DNA from: Paucilactobacillus nenjiangensis
GTDB lineage: Bacteria > Bacillota > Bacilli > Lactobacillales > Lactobacillaceae
DNA length: 41,658 nucleotides
Direction: 5' to 3'
NCBI RefSeq assembly: GCF_005405445.1
Contig: NZ_BJEB01000012.1
Location: 1-41,658, forward strand
How positions within the stretch are numbered: position 1 is the stretch's first letter; each line of letters starts with the position of its first letter. The position numbers and the translations under genes were made by a program. Of the stretch, positions 1-7,153 are shown one piece after another. Below the pieces are notes generated by a model. The model was given only the letters and a program-made list of their open reading frames with translations. It did no database searches and was not told the DNA's origin.

Positions 1-85
1 ATCTAACAAAATTAGCGGGAATTTTAACCAAAGCAACCGCTAATTTTTCACATAAACAATTATCAAATATAAAAAAAACAAAAAA

Positions 86-128
86 CCGACCAAAAATTCT
101 ATTAATTATAGAATTCTTGGTCGATTTT
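86..128. terminator. Bidirectional terminator downstream of usp
   Basis: An inverted repeat pairs CGACCAA (87-93) with TTGGTCG (117-123), and inside it AATTCTAT (95-102) with ATAGAATT (108-115), with one mismatch between the two blocks. A run of A lies on the left and a run of T on the right, so it can end transcription from either side. On the minus strand it would end the usp transcript. Bases 1-85 are AT-rich and I see no gene in them. Confidence 0.8.
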
Positions 129-165
129 TCTATAGCTGGTTAGTTTTTTCCCAGCCACTTTTTAA

Positions 166-648
166 TTACTTTTTATTTTTCTTTGGAAAGGGTTTGTTCT
201 CTAAATCTGTTCTAACAACTAAGACGTCACAGATGGCATTCCTAGTAACGAATTCAGTAACTGATCCAATCAATAGTCTTTCAACCGCATTCAAACCAGT
301 TGCACCAATCATGATTAAATCGGCTTTCATTTCGGTTGGAATGTCTTTCGCGATGATGGTTTTTGGAGCACCATATTCAATAGTGTAACTGACATTTTGT
401 AGACCCGCAGCTTTGGCATCTTCAATATATTTATCCAATGTCTTTTTAGCGGTTTCAGTTACTTGTTCAACCATTGAAGTATCAAAACTTGAGATATTTT
501 GGAAAGCTCTGGTATCCACGACGTGTACTAGTCGTAACTCTGTACCTTCACCGTTTCTCATTGCGACTGCAACAGCCTTTTGGAAAGCCAATTCGGCTTC
601 CTTTGAACCATCAACTGGGACTAAAATACGTTCGTATTGTTGTAACAT
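166..648 (-). CDS. Universal stress protein, UspA family
   Basis: A 160-residue, single-domain protein with the UspA fold: it opens with the family's ERILVPVDGS strand. Near the C-terminus it has the nucleotide-binding pattern G-2x-G-9x-G-S (GATG, nine residues, GS), followed by VTEFVTRNAICDVLVVR. By family knowledge this pattern marks the ATP-binding subgroup. These are cytoplasmic proteins linked to stress survival; the target process is not evident. The start has a strong AAGGGGGA ribosome binding site. It is the last gene of the 6S RNA, membrane protein, usp series on the minus strand, but also has its own plausible promoter in the gap upstream. Confidence 0.93.
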   Translation of the reverse strand: MLQQYERILVPVDGSKEAELAFQKAVAVAMRNGEGTELRLVHVVDTRAFQNISSFDTSMVEQVTETAKKTLDKYIEDAKAAGLQNVSYTIEYGAPKTIIAKDIPTEMKADLIMIGATGLNAVERLLIGSVTEFVTRNAICDVLVVRTDLENKPFPKKNKK

Positions 649-679
649 ATGCCATTCCCCCTTATTTATCTATATATTC

Positions 680-709
680 ATTGTAGTTGAACAATAGCGA
701 AAAGGCAAA
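680..709 (-). promoter_or_regulatory. Candidate promoter of usp
   Basis: On the minus strand TTTGCC (704-709) and TACAAT (680-685) are 18 bases apart, in the gap between the small membrane gene and usp. This would let usp be expressed separately from the genes upstream. Consensus match only. Confidence 0.4.
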
Positions 710-719
710 GAAAACGTTA

Positions 720-1004
720 TTATTTTTTATACAAAAATCTGGTCATTGTCATTAACATGAAAGTTCCAGAAAAACTGCCAATAGTGAGAATGATAATTGT
801 CCAGACTTCGTTACCAGTAATTGCCACGGCAACGCAGCCAATAGCAACTAATAAAAATTCGGCCCCCCAAAAGGTCATCATTGTTTTGAGCCCTGGTTGT
901 TGAGTTGGATCAAAGTACATGAATTGCTTATTTCTATGACTTAATAGATAACTTCCTAGAAAAAGTAAGATTAATGCGAAAATAATTGTCAGTATGGCAA
1001 TCAA
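720..1004 (-). CDS. Small predicted membrane protein of unknown function, upstream of usp
   Basis: A 94-residue protein with three hydrophobic stretches: about residues 1-22, 45-65 and 68-88. A polar loop (SHRNKQFMYFDPTQQPG) lies between the first two. I do not recognise a functional family and assign none. The start is TTG at 1004, chosen because GGAGG lies seven bases upstream. Its position between a 6S-type RNA and usp matches the 'hypothetical gene plus usp' operon described for lacto-usp RNA in lactic acid bacteria. No promoter fits between the 6S terminator and this start, so expression probably comes from read-through or from a promoter inside the RNA gene. Confidence 0.8.
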   Translation of the reverse strand: MIAILTIIFALILLFLGSYLLSHRNKQFMYFDPTQQPGLKTMMTFWGAEFLLVAIGCVAVAITGNEVWTIIILTIGSFSGTFMLMTMTRFLYKK

Positions 1005-1021
1005 TGTTCAGCCTCCAAAAT

Positions 1022-1046
1022 AAAAAGTCCGAGAACGTCTCGGACT
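1022..1046 (-). terminator. Terminator of the 6S-type RNA
   Basis: A perfect 9-base-pair hairpin: AGTCCGAGA (1026-1034) pairs with TCTCGGACT (1038-1046) around a three-base loop. On the minus strand it runs into a T tract (1022-1025). It lies after the closing stem of the 6S-type RNA and immediately before the ribosome binding site of the 94-residue gene. Confidence 0.85.
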
Positions 1047-1260
1047 CAGTTTAATTTCTCAATAAAAGGAACTCTAATGGTGCCGTTAACTGTTCGTCAG
1101 TGATGACCCTGTATTAATGACAGGTGGGACATGGCAATTAAATCTCTAACTACCAAAAGATAAGGCATGTTATCCAAATAATTTAGCACTAGTCCCAATG
1201 TAGTGAGACTGTAAGGCAAAACTGTAAATGAACAACGCGTACACCTGAGAATTCCTTAAC
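1026..1260 (-). ncRNA. ssrS: 6S RNA (lacto-usp type)
   Basis: The minus strand between rarA and the usp operon holds a roughly 190-base structured RNA. A closing stem pairs GGAATTC (1249-1255) with GAGTTCC (1068-1074). GGTG/CACC and TGTTC/GAACA continue it. A terminal arm uses TGGGAC/GTCCCA and ACATG/CATGT. A small hairpin CCTGT/ACAGG sits on the 3' side of the central region, as in 6S RNAs. A good promoter precedes it and a terminator follows. Weinberg and colleagues described lacto-usp RNA ahead of 'hypothetical + usp' operons in lactic acid bacteria and suggested it is their 6S RNA. 6S RNA binds housekeeping RNA polymerase by mimicking an open promoter. I infer identity from structure and context only; exact ends are approximate. 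Confidence 0.82.
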
Positions 1261-1262
1261 TT

Positions 1263-1291
1263 ATTCTAACATGGTGACCAGAGCAGCGCAA
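1263..1291 (-). promoter_or_regulatory. Promoter of the 6S-type RNA
   Basis: On the minus strand TTGCGC (1286-1291) and TAGAAT (1263-1268) are separated by exactly 17 bases. Transcription would start near 1257-1260, just ahead of the closing stem. The promoter lies immediately past the rarA stop codon. Confidence 0.65.
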
Positions 1292-1295
1292 ATAA

Positions 1296-2573
1296 TTACT
1301 GGTTTTTACGTTGTGCATCTAATAGTTGGTGATATCGCTGGCCTAGCGATTGTTCAAAGGTTCCGTTTGCTTTTGGTTCATAGTATGTTGCGTTTTTAAT
1401 TTTATCTGGTAGGTACTGTTGTTTAACCCAATCATTGGGAAAGTCATGAGGATACTGATAATCAACGCCATGCCCCAATTTATCAGCACCTTTGTAGTGT
1501 GCGTCTTTGAGGTGTGCTGGGACATCGCCAAAATTACCACTTCTGATCTGAGCAATGGCCTTATCAATGGCCATCATTCCAGAATTTGATTTTGGTGATA
1601 TACATAATTCGATTACAGCATCGGCTAGTGGAATTCGAGCTTCTGGAAACCCTAGCTTTTCGGCAGCCGTCACGGCTTCAATGGTTCTCGCTGCGGCAGG
1701 CAGGTTGGCCATGCCAATATCTTCGTATGCAATCACCATTAAGCGACGTGTGATAATTGGTAAGTCTCCAGACTCGATTAATCTTGCCAAATAGTGGAGG
1801 GCCGCATTGACGTCGCTACCACGAATTGATTTTTGCAATGCTGAAATTACATCGTAATGGGCATCGCCATTTTTGTCGGCGGATAGGGCCTTATGCTGAA
1901 CGCTTTCTTCAATAATTGGTAAAGTTAGGGTGATTAACCCGTTTTTATCTGGTGTGGTAGATTTCGCGGCAAGTTCTAGGCCATTTAAAGAGCTACGTAA
2001 ATCTCCATTTGTGGCACGAACCAATTGAAGTAAGGCGTTATCTTCCAATTTTATGTTCATGTTGCCAAGGCCATTTTCTTTATCGGTTAGAGCTCGTTGT
2101 ACGGCCAGTTCCATTTCATCTTCGGACAGTGGAAATACTTGGAAGATTTGAGTTCGACTGCGAATGGCAGGGCTGATGGAAATATAAGGATTTTCAGTGG
2201 TAGCCCCGATGAGAATTATTTTGCCGCTTTCTAGATGTGGTAATAAGAAATCCTGTTTAGTTTTGTCTAAGCGATGGATTTCATCTAGGAGAAGAATTAC
2301 GGTACCACTCATTTTGGCTTCTTCGGCTACAATTTGTAAATCTTTCTTTGAATCGGTAGCAGCATTTAACATTCGAAATGCATACTTTGTTGAGCCGGCA
2401 ATGGCACTAGCGATACTGGTTTTTCCAGTACCAGGAGGACCATATAAGATCATTGACGATAGCATTTTGGCTGTTACCATTCGATTAATTATTTTGCCTT
2501 CACCAACTAAGTGTTGTTGACCGACAACTTCACTTAAATTGGTGGGACGCATACGATAAGCTAATGGCTGCAC
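1296..2573 (-). CDS. rarA: Replication-associated recombination protein A (RarA/MgsA), AAA+ ATPase
   Basis: A 425-residue clamp-loader-like ATPase of the RarA/MgsA/WRNIP1 family that acts at stalled replication forks. Visible motifs: Walker A GPPGTGKTS near residues 45-53, Walker B LLLDEIHR near 94-101, sensor region GATTENP, then the C-terminal tetramerisation part (YEDIGMANLPAAA, YQYPHDFPNDWVKQQYLP). Length is normal for the family. The start is GTG at 2573, supported by AGAGG nine bases upstream; an internal ATG seven codons later is less well placed. It follows the YueI-like gene by 15 bases, so the two are probably co-transcribed. The 6S RNA follows directly. Confidence 0.95.
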   Translation of the reverse strand: MQPLAYRMRPTNLSEVVGQQHLVGEGKIINRMVTAKMLSSMILYGPPGTGKTSIASAIAGSTKYAFRMLNAATDSKKDLQIVAEEAKMSGTVILLLDEIHRLDKTKQDFLLPHLESGKIILIGATTENPYISISPAIRSRTQIFQVFPLSEDEMELAVQRALTDKENGLGNMNIKLEDNALLQLVRATNGDLRSSLNGLELAAKSTTPDKNGLITLTLPIIEESVQHKALSADKNGDAHYDVISALQKSIRGSDVNAALHYLARLIESGDLPIITRRLMVIAYEDIGMANLPAAARTIEAVTAAEKLGFPEARIPLADAVIELCISPKSNSGMMAIDKAIAQIRSGNFGDVPAHLKDAHYKGADKLGHGVDYQYPHDFPNDWVKQQYLPDKIKNATYYEPKANGTFEQSLGQRYHQLLDAQRKNQ

Positions 2574-2588
2574 AGAATTTTACCTCTT

Positions 2589-3044
2589 TTATTTAAATAA
2601 TTTTTTCCAAAATGATTGTTTGGGTGTATCCACGTCAGGTTCAGTGGCAACTGGATATTTGGATGTGATGTCAACAGGAGAGATGTGAATTGCCTGTTTG
2701 TTCGCAACTACAATCGCAAAGTTATCTGGCTCTGTTCGAAATTCAGGGTTAGTTTTCATCGTAAAATTAATCCCTGATTTAGAGGCAATCATGATATATG
2801 GATTAATTTTTTCTTGTGGTAAATTACCATTAATAAAAATGATTTGAACATAATCTTGTGCCAGTTCTTGGCTAAATTCATTGGTCCAATCACGTGAACT
2901 TAATTCTTTAACGGAGATTGTTAATCCCACTCGTTCACGGAAAGTACCCAGATATTTTCTCTGCTCATCTGGGTTGACCTTGGGAGTTCCATAAATTGCA
3001 TTTTGCAGATGTTCATCTTCAGGAATCGGATTATTGCTTAACAT
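2589..3044 (-). CDS. YueI-like protein (DUF1694)
   Basis: A 151-residue soluble protein. The core LGTFRERVGLTISVKEL and the pattern of short hydrophobic strands match the YueI/DUF1694 family of Firmicutes as I recall it; function is unknown. There is no signal peptide or membrane segment. The C-terminus is basic and aromatic (QSFWKKLFK). The start ATG has AAAGGAG about nine bases upstream. A TATAAT box with an upstream TG (3076-3081, minus strand) sits about 30 bases before the start and probably drives this gene and rarA. Confidence 0.8.
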   Translation of the reverse strand: MLSNNPIPEDEHLQNAIYGTPKVNPDEQRKYLGTFRERVGLTISVKELSSRDWTNEFSQELAQDYVQIIFINGNLPQEKINPYIMIASKSGINFTMKTNPEFRTEPDNFAIVVANKQAIHISPVDITSKYPVATEPDVDTPKQSFWKKLFK

Positions 3045-3075
3045 AACTTATGCTCCTTTCATTTTTATCATATCT

Positions 3076-3084
3076 ATTATACCA
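3076..3084 (-). promoter_or_regulatory. Extended -10 promoter for the YueI-like gene and rarA
   Basis: On the minus strand TGG is directly followed by TATAAT (3076-3081), an extended -10 element; no good -35 is seen. It points at the YueI-like gene 32 bases downstream. Confidence 0.5.
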
Positions 3085-3118
3085 TGATGTAAATTGATTA
3101 AATGAAACGAGTGATATT

Positions 3119-3715
3119 ATGTATGATGAATCAGATTTTATTATTTTCGAAGATTTAACCTTACAAGGTAGACTAGGTAAAATTAGAGAATTTATTGATC
3201 CAAAATTTGAAAAAACTGGAGAACAATTACATGATTATTTTTCAAAGCAAGGTCTCCAAGTGTATCAACATGTCGCCAAGCATGCGAGAAGAACTGTAAA
3301 TCCACCGGTCGATACTTGGATTGCTTTTGGCCCCAACAAACGTGGTTACAAAAAAGATCCTCATTTTGAACTGGGCTTTTGGGATGATCGAATGTTTTTG
3401 AAACTTTGCCTGTTGTCAGAATCCAAAGCAAATCCTTTTAATGCTAAATATTTGCAAGATTCAGAAGCCGCAATTCAGCAATTAAATGATAAATATGGAG
3501 TCAGTGGCGACCATACTACAAAAGGCATGCAACTGCTGGAGAATACAAGTAACTACATTGACAGATATTCCAAAGTTAAATCCGCTGAATTTATGGTTGG
3601 AATTGAATGGCCTCGTCATGACGGTTTCTTTAGTAATGAGGATCAATTTGATATCATTCAGGCTACAATCGCTGATTTGATTAATATTTATCAAATTTGG
3701 GTGATACGAGACTAA
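3119..3715 (+). CDS. DUF1054 / UPF0637 family protein (YktB-like)
   Basis: A 198-residue cytoplasmic protein. The segments WIAFGPNKRGYKKDPHFELGFWDD and the C-terminal VGIEWPRHDG are recognisable from the YktB/UPF0637 family (DUF1054), which has known folds but no established function. The start is ATG at 3119; the ribosome binding site is weak (ACGAG about eight bases upstream), which is odd beside its neighbours. It is a single gene, divergent from the YueI-like gene and convergent with rpsD, with a two-way terminator between it and rpsD. Confidence 0.82.
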   Translation: MYDESDFIIFEDLTLQGRLGKIREFIDPKFEKTGEQLHDYFSKQGLQVYQHVAKHARRTVNPPVDTWIAFGPNKRGYKKDPHFELGFWDDRMFLKLCLLSESKANPFNAKYLQDSEAAIQQLNDKYGVSGDHTTKGMQLLENTSNYIDRYSKVKSAEFMVGIEWPRHDGFFSNEDQFDIIQATIADLINIYQIWVIRD

Positions 3716-3723
3716 TAGGGTAG

Positions 3724-3761
3724 AAAAAAAGCTGATTACATAAAATGTAATCAACTTTTTT
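3724..3761. terminator. Bidirectional terminator between the DUF1054 gene and rpsD
   Basis: GATTACAT (3734-3741) pairs perfectly with ATGTAATC (3745-3752) around three bases. It is flanked by seven A on the left and six T on the right. It can end both the plus-strand DUF1054 transcript and the minus-strand rpsD transcript. Confidence 0.88.
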
Positions 3762-3774
3762 AAAATCTAATGAA

Positions 3775-4383
3775 TTATAGTTTGTTGTAATATTCAACGA
3801 TTAATGATTCATCAATTTCTGCGTCCATATCTTGACGTTCTGGGATACGAACTAATGATCCTTCGAGCTTATCAGCATCGAATTCAACATATGAAGGGCG
3901 ACCAACAACGGCTTCAACAGCAGCTGCAATGATTACCAAGTTCTTTGACTTTTCGCGTACACCAATTACTTGGCCTACGGTAACTTCGTATGAAGGAATA
4001 TCAACACGTTTGCCATCAACGGTGATATGACCGTGATTAACAAGTTGACGAGCTTGACGACGAGTAGTTGCCAAACCTAAACGATAAACCATGTTGTCTA
4101 GACGACGCTCGAGTAAAGCCATAAAGTTAGTACCATGAGTACCTTCTTTGATTTTACCGGCGCGTACAAATAAGTTAGAGAATTGACGTTCAGTCATTCC
4201 GTATGTCAAACGCAACTTTTGCTTTTCTTGAAGTTGTAAGCCGTATTCTGACAATTTGCTACGACGATCACGACCGTGATCACCAGGAGCATAAGGACGA
4301 CGAGCTAATTCTTTACCAGTACCTGAAAGTGAAACACCAAGACGACGAGAAAGACGCCAGCTTGGACCTGTATAACGAGACAT
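3775..4383 (-). CDS. rpsD: 30S ribosomal protein S4
   Basis: A 202-residue S4 protein, a primary 16S rRNA binder in 30S assembly. It begins [16 protein letters not shown], followed by [18 protein letters not shown]. The S4 RNA-binding domain is visible in the middle ([35 protein letters not shown]). Length matches Firmicute S4. A longer reading frame extends five codons upstream, but the ATG at 4383 is the start because GGAGG lies eight bases before it. No zinc-binding cysteines are seen, so it is the zinc-free form. It stands alone with its own promoter and a long leader, as expected for an autoregulated S4 gene in this phylum. Confidence 0.97.
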   Translation of the reverse strand: MSRYTGPSWRLSRRLGVSLSGTGKELARRPYAPGDHGRDRRSKLSEYGLQLQEKQKLRLTYGMTERQFSNLFVRAGKIKEGTHGTNFMALLERRLDNMVYRLGLATTRRQARQLVNHGHITVDGKRVDIPSYEVTVGQVIGVREKSKNLVIIAAAVEAVVGRPSYVEFDADKLEGSLVRIPERQDMDAEIDESLIVEYYNKL

Positions 4384-4555
4384 ATTGTAGTCCTCCAAAT
4401 ATTTTTTGGAGTAAAATAATCCGAACGTAAGCGCGATATTCGTGCAGATTGTTCTGCAGCGTTCACCTTTACAGCTTAGGTTACTTGCTGAACCATGATG
4501 GCATCAATCTGTTGACGAGCTTACCCGCATACTGCTGCACTATTTTACACAAACG
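4384..4555 (-). promoter_or_regulatory. rpsD mRNA leader, probable S4 autoregulatory element
   Basis: About 170 bases separate the rpsD promoter from its start codon, far more than a simple leader needs. The last part forms a hairpin in which CTCCAAA pairs with TTTGGAG, burying the GGAGG ribosome binding site. Upstream there are further self-complementary GC-rich blocks (around 4441-4540). In other Firmicutes, S4 binds such a leader to repress its own translation. The hairpin at the binding site is seen directly; S4 control is inferred. Confidence 0.6.
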
Positions 4556-4557
4556 CC

Positions 4558-4587
4558 AGTATACCTCAAAATGTAGTTGCTAGTCAA
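4558..4587 (-). promoter_or_regulatory. rpsD promoter
   Basis: On the minus strand TTGACT (4582-4587) and TATACT (4558-4563) are 18 bases apart. The -35 box overlaps the stop codon of the upstream reductase gene. Transcription would start near 4551. Confidence 0.75.
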
Positions 4588-5035
4588 TATGTTGTAATAA
4601 AACTTTGCCAAAATTAGCAAGTTCTTGTTCATCTGCTGCAGAAAAACGATCGAGTTTAGCTGAATCGATGTCTAAAACACCAATTGGTGATCCATCTTGG
4701 GTAAATAATGGAATAACAATTTCTGAATTTGAGTCACTGTCACAAGCGATGTGACCAGGAAATTCATGTACATTAGCCACGCGTTGAATCGATTGGGTTG
4801 CTAGTGCGGTCCCACAGACACCGGAACCGTTTTTGATATGCATACAGGCAACTTTTCCTTGGAAGGGTCCCAAATGCAATTCATTGTTATTGGCATCATA
4901 AAGGTAAAATCCGGCCCAATTAACGTCTGCTAATGTCTGAAATAGTAACGCAGAGGCGTTTGACATGTTAGAAATGGTATTAGTTTCTTCAAATAAAAGT
5001 GCATCTAATTGCTGATTCAGTAGTGATTCTGTCAT
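4580..5035 (-). CDS. Free methionine-(R)-sulfoxide reductase, GAF-domain type
   Basis: A 151-residue, single GAF domain protein. Three cysteines, C64 (GKVACMHI), C74 (SGVCGTA) and C98 (HIACDSDS), have the same 10 and 24 residue spacing as the active-site cysteines of the fRMsr family (E. coli 84, 94, 118). The enzyme reduces free methionine-R-sulfoxide with thioredoxin and is cytoplasmic. GFYLYD, PFQGKVAC and SEIVIPL are further family marks. AGGAG lies nine bases before the ATG. It is a single gene, divergent from ezrA; TTATAA-17-TACACT is a plausible promoter (around 5074-5102, minus strand). Confidence 0.9.
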   Translation of the reverse strand: MTESLLNQQLDALLFEETNTISNMSNASALLFQTLADVNWAGFYLYDANNNELHLGPFQGKVACMHIKNGSGVCGTALATQSIQRVANVHEFPGHIACDSDSNSEIVIPLFTQDGSPIGVLDIDSAKLDRFSAADEQELANFGKVLLQHID

Positions 5036-5093
5036 AATTTATAACTCCTAATCAATTCTTAATAAAAACGTAGTGTACCATAAATTCGTCTAT

Positions 5094-5101
5094 GTTATAA
5101 T
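5094..5101 (+). promoter_or_regulatory. Candidate ezrA promoter
   Basis: TATAAT at 5096-5101 is preceded by TG (5093-5094), giving an extended -10 element; the -35 is poor. It lies about 80 bases before the ezrA start and overlaps the divergent promoter region of the reductase gene. Confidence 0.4.
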
Positions 5102-5181
5102 TTTAAGTAAAATGAATTTTAATAAATTTACTATTAAAATGCAAACTATACGTATCTATTTTTGAGGGTGGGGTAAATTAC

Positions 5182-6876
5182 ATGCTGCAAGTCTTAATTG
5201 GGTTAATTATTATCGCAGCAATTATCGTCGGTGGCTTATACATATTTCGGAAGACAACGACTAATCGCGTGAACGATATCAAAGCAAAAAAATACGGGTT
5301 AGTTGAACTCCATGTTGAGCAGGAATTGCAATCGGGTTTAAAGATGAGCTTAACTGGAGAGTCATTAGAAGAATTTAAACAATTACAAACTAGTTTTGAT
5401 CAAATTAGAAATGAGCAATTTAAAGCAATTGACGAACTGGCTGATAATATTGCCCGTGAAATTAAGGGTATTAACGTTATTAAGACGCAAAGTGACGTTA
5501 AAATGTTGGACAATCTAGTTAATGTGGCCCAACACGATGTGACTCAAACACGTGAAACTCTAAATGATTTCAAAAAAATTGACCAAAAACATCGACAAGC
5601 TGTTTCTAAATTGGAAAAGAAATATCAAGAACTAAGAAAACAATTATTGTCACAAAACTTTAAGTTTGGTGACAGTATTGATAATTTGGAGGATGAACTC
5701 TCAAAATTAGAGGATGAATTTGATAAATTTAGTACGTTGACGACAAATGGCGATCACGCCTCGGCTAAAGAAATTCTTGCAACTTTGGAAGTTAACACTA
5801 ATCATTTGGAGTCATTAATCAGTGTTATTCCTGGCCTGTACAAAAAGCTCCAGTCTGATTATGCAGACCAACTAGCAGAACTCAAAGCAGGTTATACTAA
5901 ACTTGTTGGGGATGATTTCAACTTTAATGATGGCAATATTGAAACTCAAATTGCTAATGTGGAAACACAACGAGTGGCAGTACTGGGTAAGTTGGCAGAT
6001 CTCGATGTCGATGCAGTTACGAAAGCTGACGAAACGATTGAACGCCAAATTGATCATTTGTATGAGTTGATGCAAACAGAAATTGACGCACGCCCACAGG
6101 TGACTGAAATTATGCCACAAGTGTCCAAGTTTATTATTCATGCTCAAAATCAAAATCATGAATTGATGTTGGAACTAGACCGATTGGGTCAAAACTACAC
6201 GTTAGATCATGGGGAGTTAGAGACTGCCAGAGGATTGGGTGAACAAATCCGCCAACTGGAAAAGGACTATCAAAATGATTTGAATGCAATTGAAGCTAAA
6301 CAAGCCGTTGATAGTGACATTTTAGCTAGACAACAAGAAGCTTTGGTTCAGTTGGAGCAAATTGAAAAACAACAAACTGAAATTAACGACAGTGTTTCTG
6401 GACTACAAAACGATGAACGCCGTGCAAAGGAAACTTTACGACAATTTGCTATTGATATTCATGGCATCAAACGACATATTGAAGGCCTTAATCTACCCGG
6501 TCTACCAAAAGCATATTTGGAATATTTCTTTGTTGTCAGTGATGAAATTAAGAAATTAGACTCTGATATTAATAAAATTAAAATTAATATGGAAGATATT
6601 ACTAAGCAATTATTGATTGTTCAATCTGACTTAGAAACGTTGGAAGAACAAACCAATGACATTAAAGATAGTGCACAGCTAGCAGAAAGACTACTTCAAT
6701 ATGCAAATCGCTTACGTGAAAATAACGCCGAAGTTGAAGCTGCCGTGCAAAAGGCACAGAAATTGTTTGATGAAGATTACGATTATTCAGCTAGTCTTGA
6801 AACAATCGCTACGGTGCTTGATAAGGTTGAACCTGGATCTTATAAGCGCTTAGAAGATAATTATTACGGTAAATAA
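5182..6876 (+). CDS. ezrA: Septation ring formation regulator EzrA
   Basis: A 564-residue protein, close to the Bacillus length of about 562. It has one N-terminal membrane segment (about residues 3-22, LIGLIIIAAIIVGGLYIF) and then an almost unbroken series of charged, heptad-like helices rich in E, K, Q and L. This is the spectrin-like EzrA layout. EzrA sits in the membrane with its long cytoplasmic part at the division site, restrains aberrant FtsZ rings and recruits penicillin-binding protein 1 in Firmicutes. The start ATG has GAGGGTGGGG upstream. A single gene followed by its own terminator; in many Firmicutes ezrA is next to the desulfurase-thiI pair, as here. Confidence 0.93.
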   Translation: MLQVLIGLIIIAAIIVGGLYIFRKTTTNRVNDIKAKKYGLVELHVEQELQSGLKMSLTGESLEEFKQLQTSFDQIRNEQFKAIDELADNIAREIKGINVIKTQSDVKMLDNLVNVAQHDVTQTRETLNDFKKIDQKHRQAVSKLEKKYQELRKQLLSQNFKFGDSIDNLEDELSKLEDEFDKFSTLTTNGDHASAKEILATLEVNTNHLESLISVIPGLYKKLQSDYADQLAELKAGYTKLVGDDFNFNDGNIETQIANVETQRVAVLGKLADLDVDAVTKADETIERQIDHLYELMQTEIDARPQVTEIMPQVSKFIIHAQNQNHELMLELDRLGQNYTLDHGELETARGLGEQIRQLEKDYQNDLNAIEAKQAVDSDILARQQEALVQLEQIEKQQTEINDSVSGLQNDERRAKETLRQFAIDIHGIKRHIEGLNLPGLPKAYLEYFFVVSDEIKKLDSDINKIKINMEDITKQLLIVQSDLETLEEQTNDIKDSAQLAERLLQYANRLRENNAEVEAAVQKAQKLFDEDYDYSASLETIATVLDKVEPGSYKRLEDNYYGK

Positions 6877-6884
6877 CTCAATCT

Positions 6885-6922
6885 AAGCTATGACAAATTA
6901 GTTAGTTGTCATAGCTTTTTTG
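6885..6922 (+). terminator. ezrA terminator
   Basis: AAGCTATGACAA (6885-6896) pairs perfectly with TTGTCATAGCTT (6906-6917) and is followed by a run of T. Nine bases separate the arms. Confidence 0.9.
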
Positions 6923-7029
6923 TTCACATTTTTTGAGATTAACGGTTTCGATGGTTATTTGAAACGCAATTTAAAATGAAAATAAATAATTTCTAAGATA
7001 AATATCTATTAAATGATTAAAAATTCTGA

Positions 7030-7153
7030 TATACTATTTCTGTTTTGGATGGAGTCGAATCAGCGCCTAATAGTCTATCCCTGTTAAGCGCACATCCTGC
7101 ACGGCTGGTACTCATTTGTATGACAGAGTGTTTAACCGAAGAAGGAAGAAATA
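7030..7153 (+). promoter_or_regulatory. Promoter and structured leader of the desulfurase-thiI operon
   Basis: TATACT (7030-7035) is a good -10, giving a leader of about 110 bases. It can fold: GGATG (7047-7051) pairs with CATCC, enclosing a stem of GCGCCTAATAG (7064-7074) with CTGTTAAGCGC, 10 of 11 positions paired. A further weak arm (ACTC/GAGT) precedes the ribosome binding site GAAGGAAG. An ATG at 7049 opens a 12-codon frame ending in TGT TAA within this stem. I do not recognise a known riboswitch class here; regulation is inferred from structure only. Confidence 0.45.

Noticed and set aside
413-697. Plus-strand reading frame opposite usp
   Set aside because: It lies antisense to a well-supported UspA gene, has no ribosome binding site and shows no family features.
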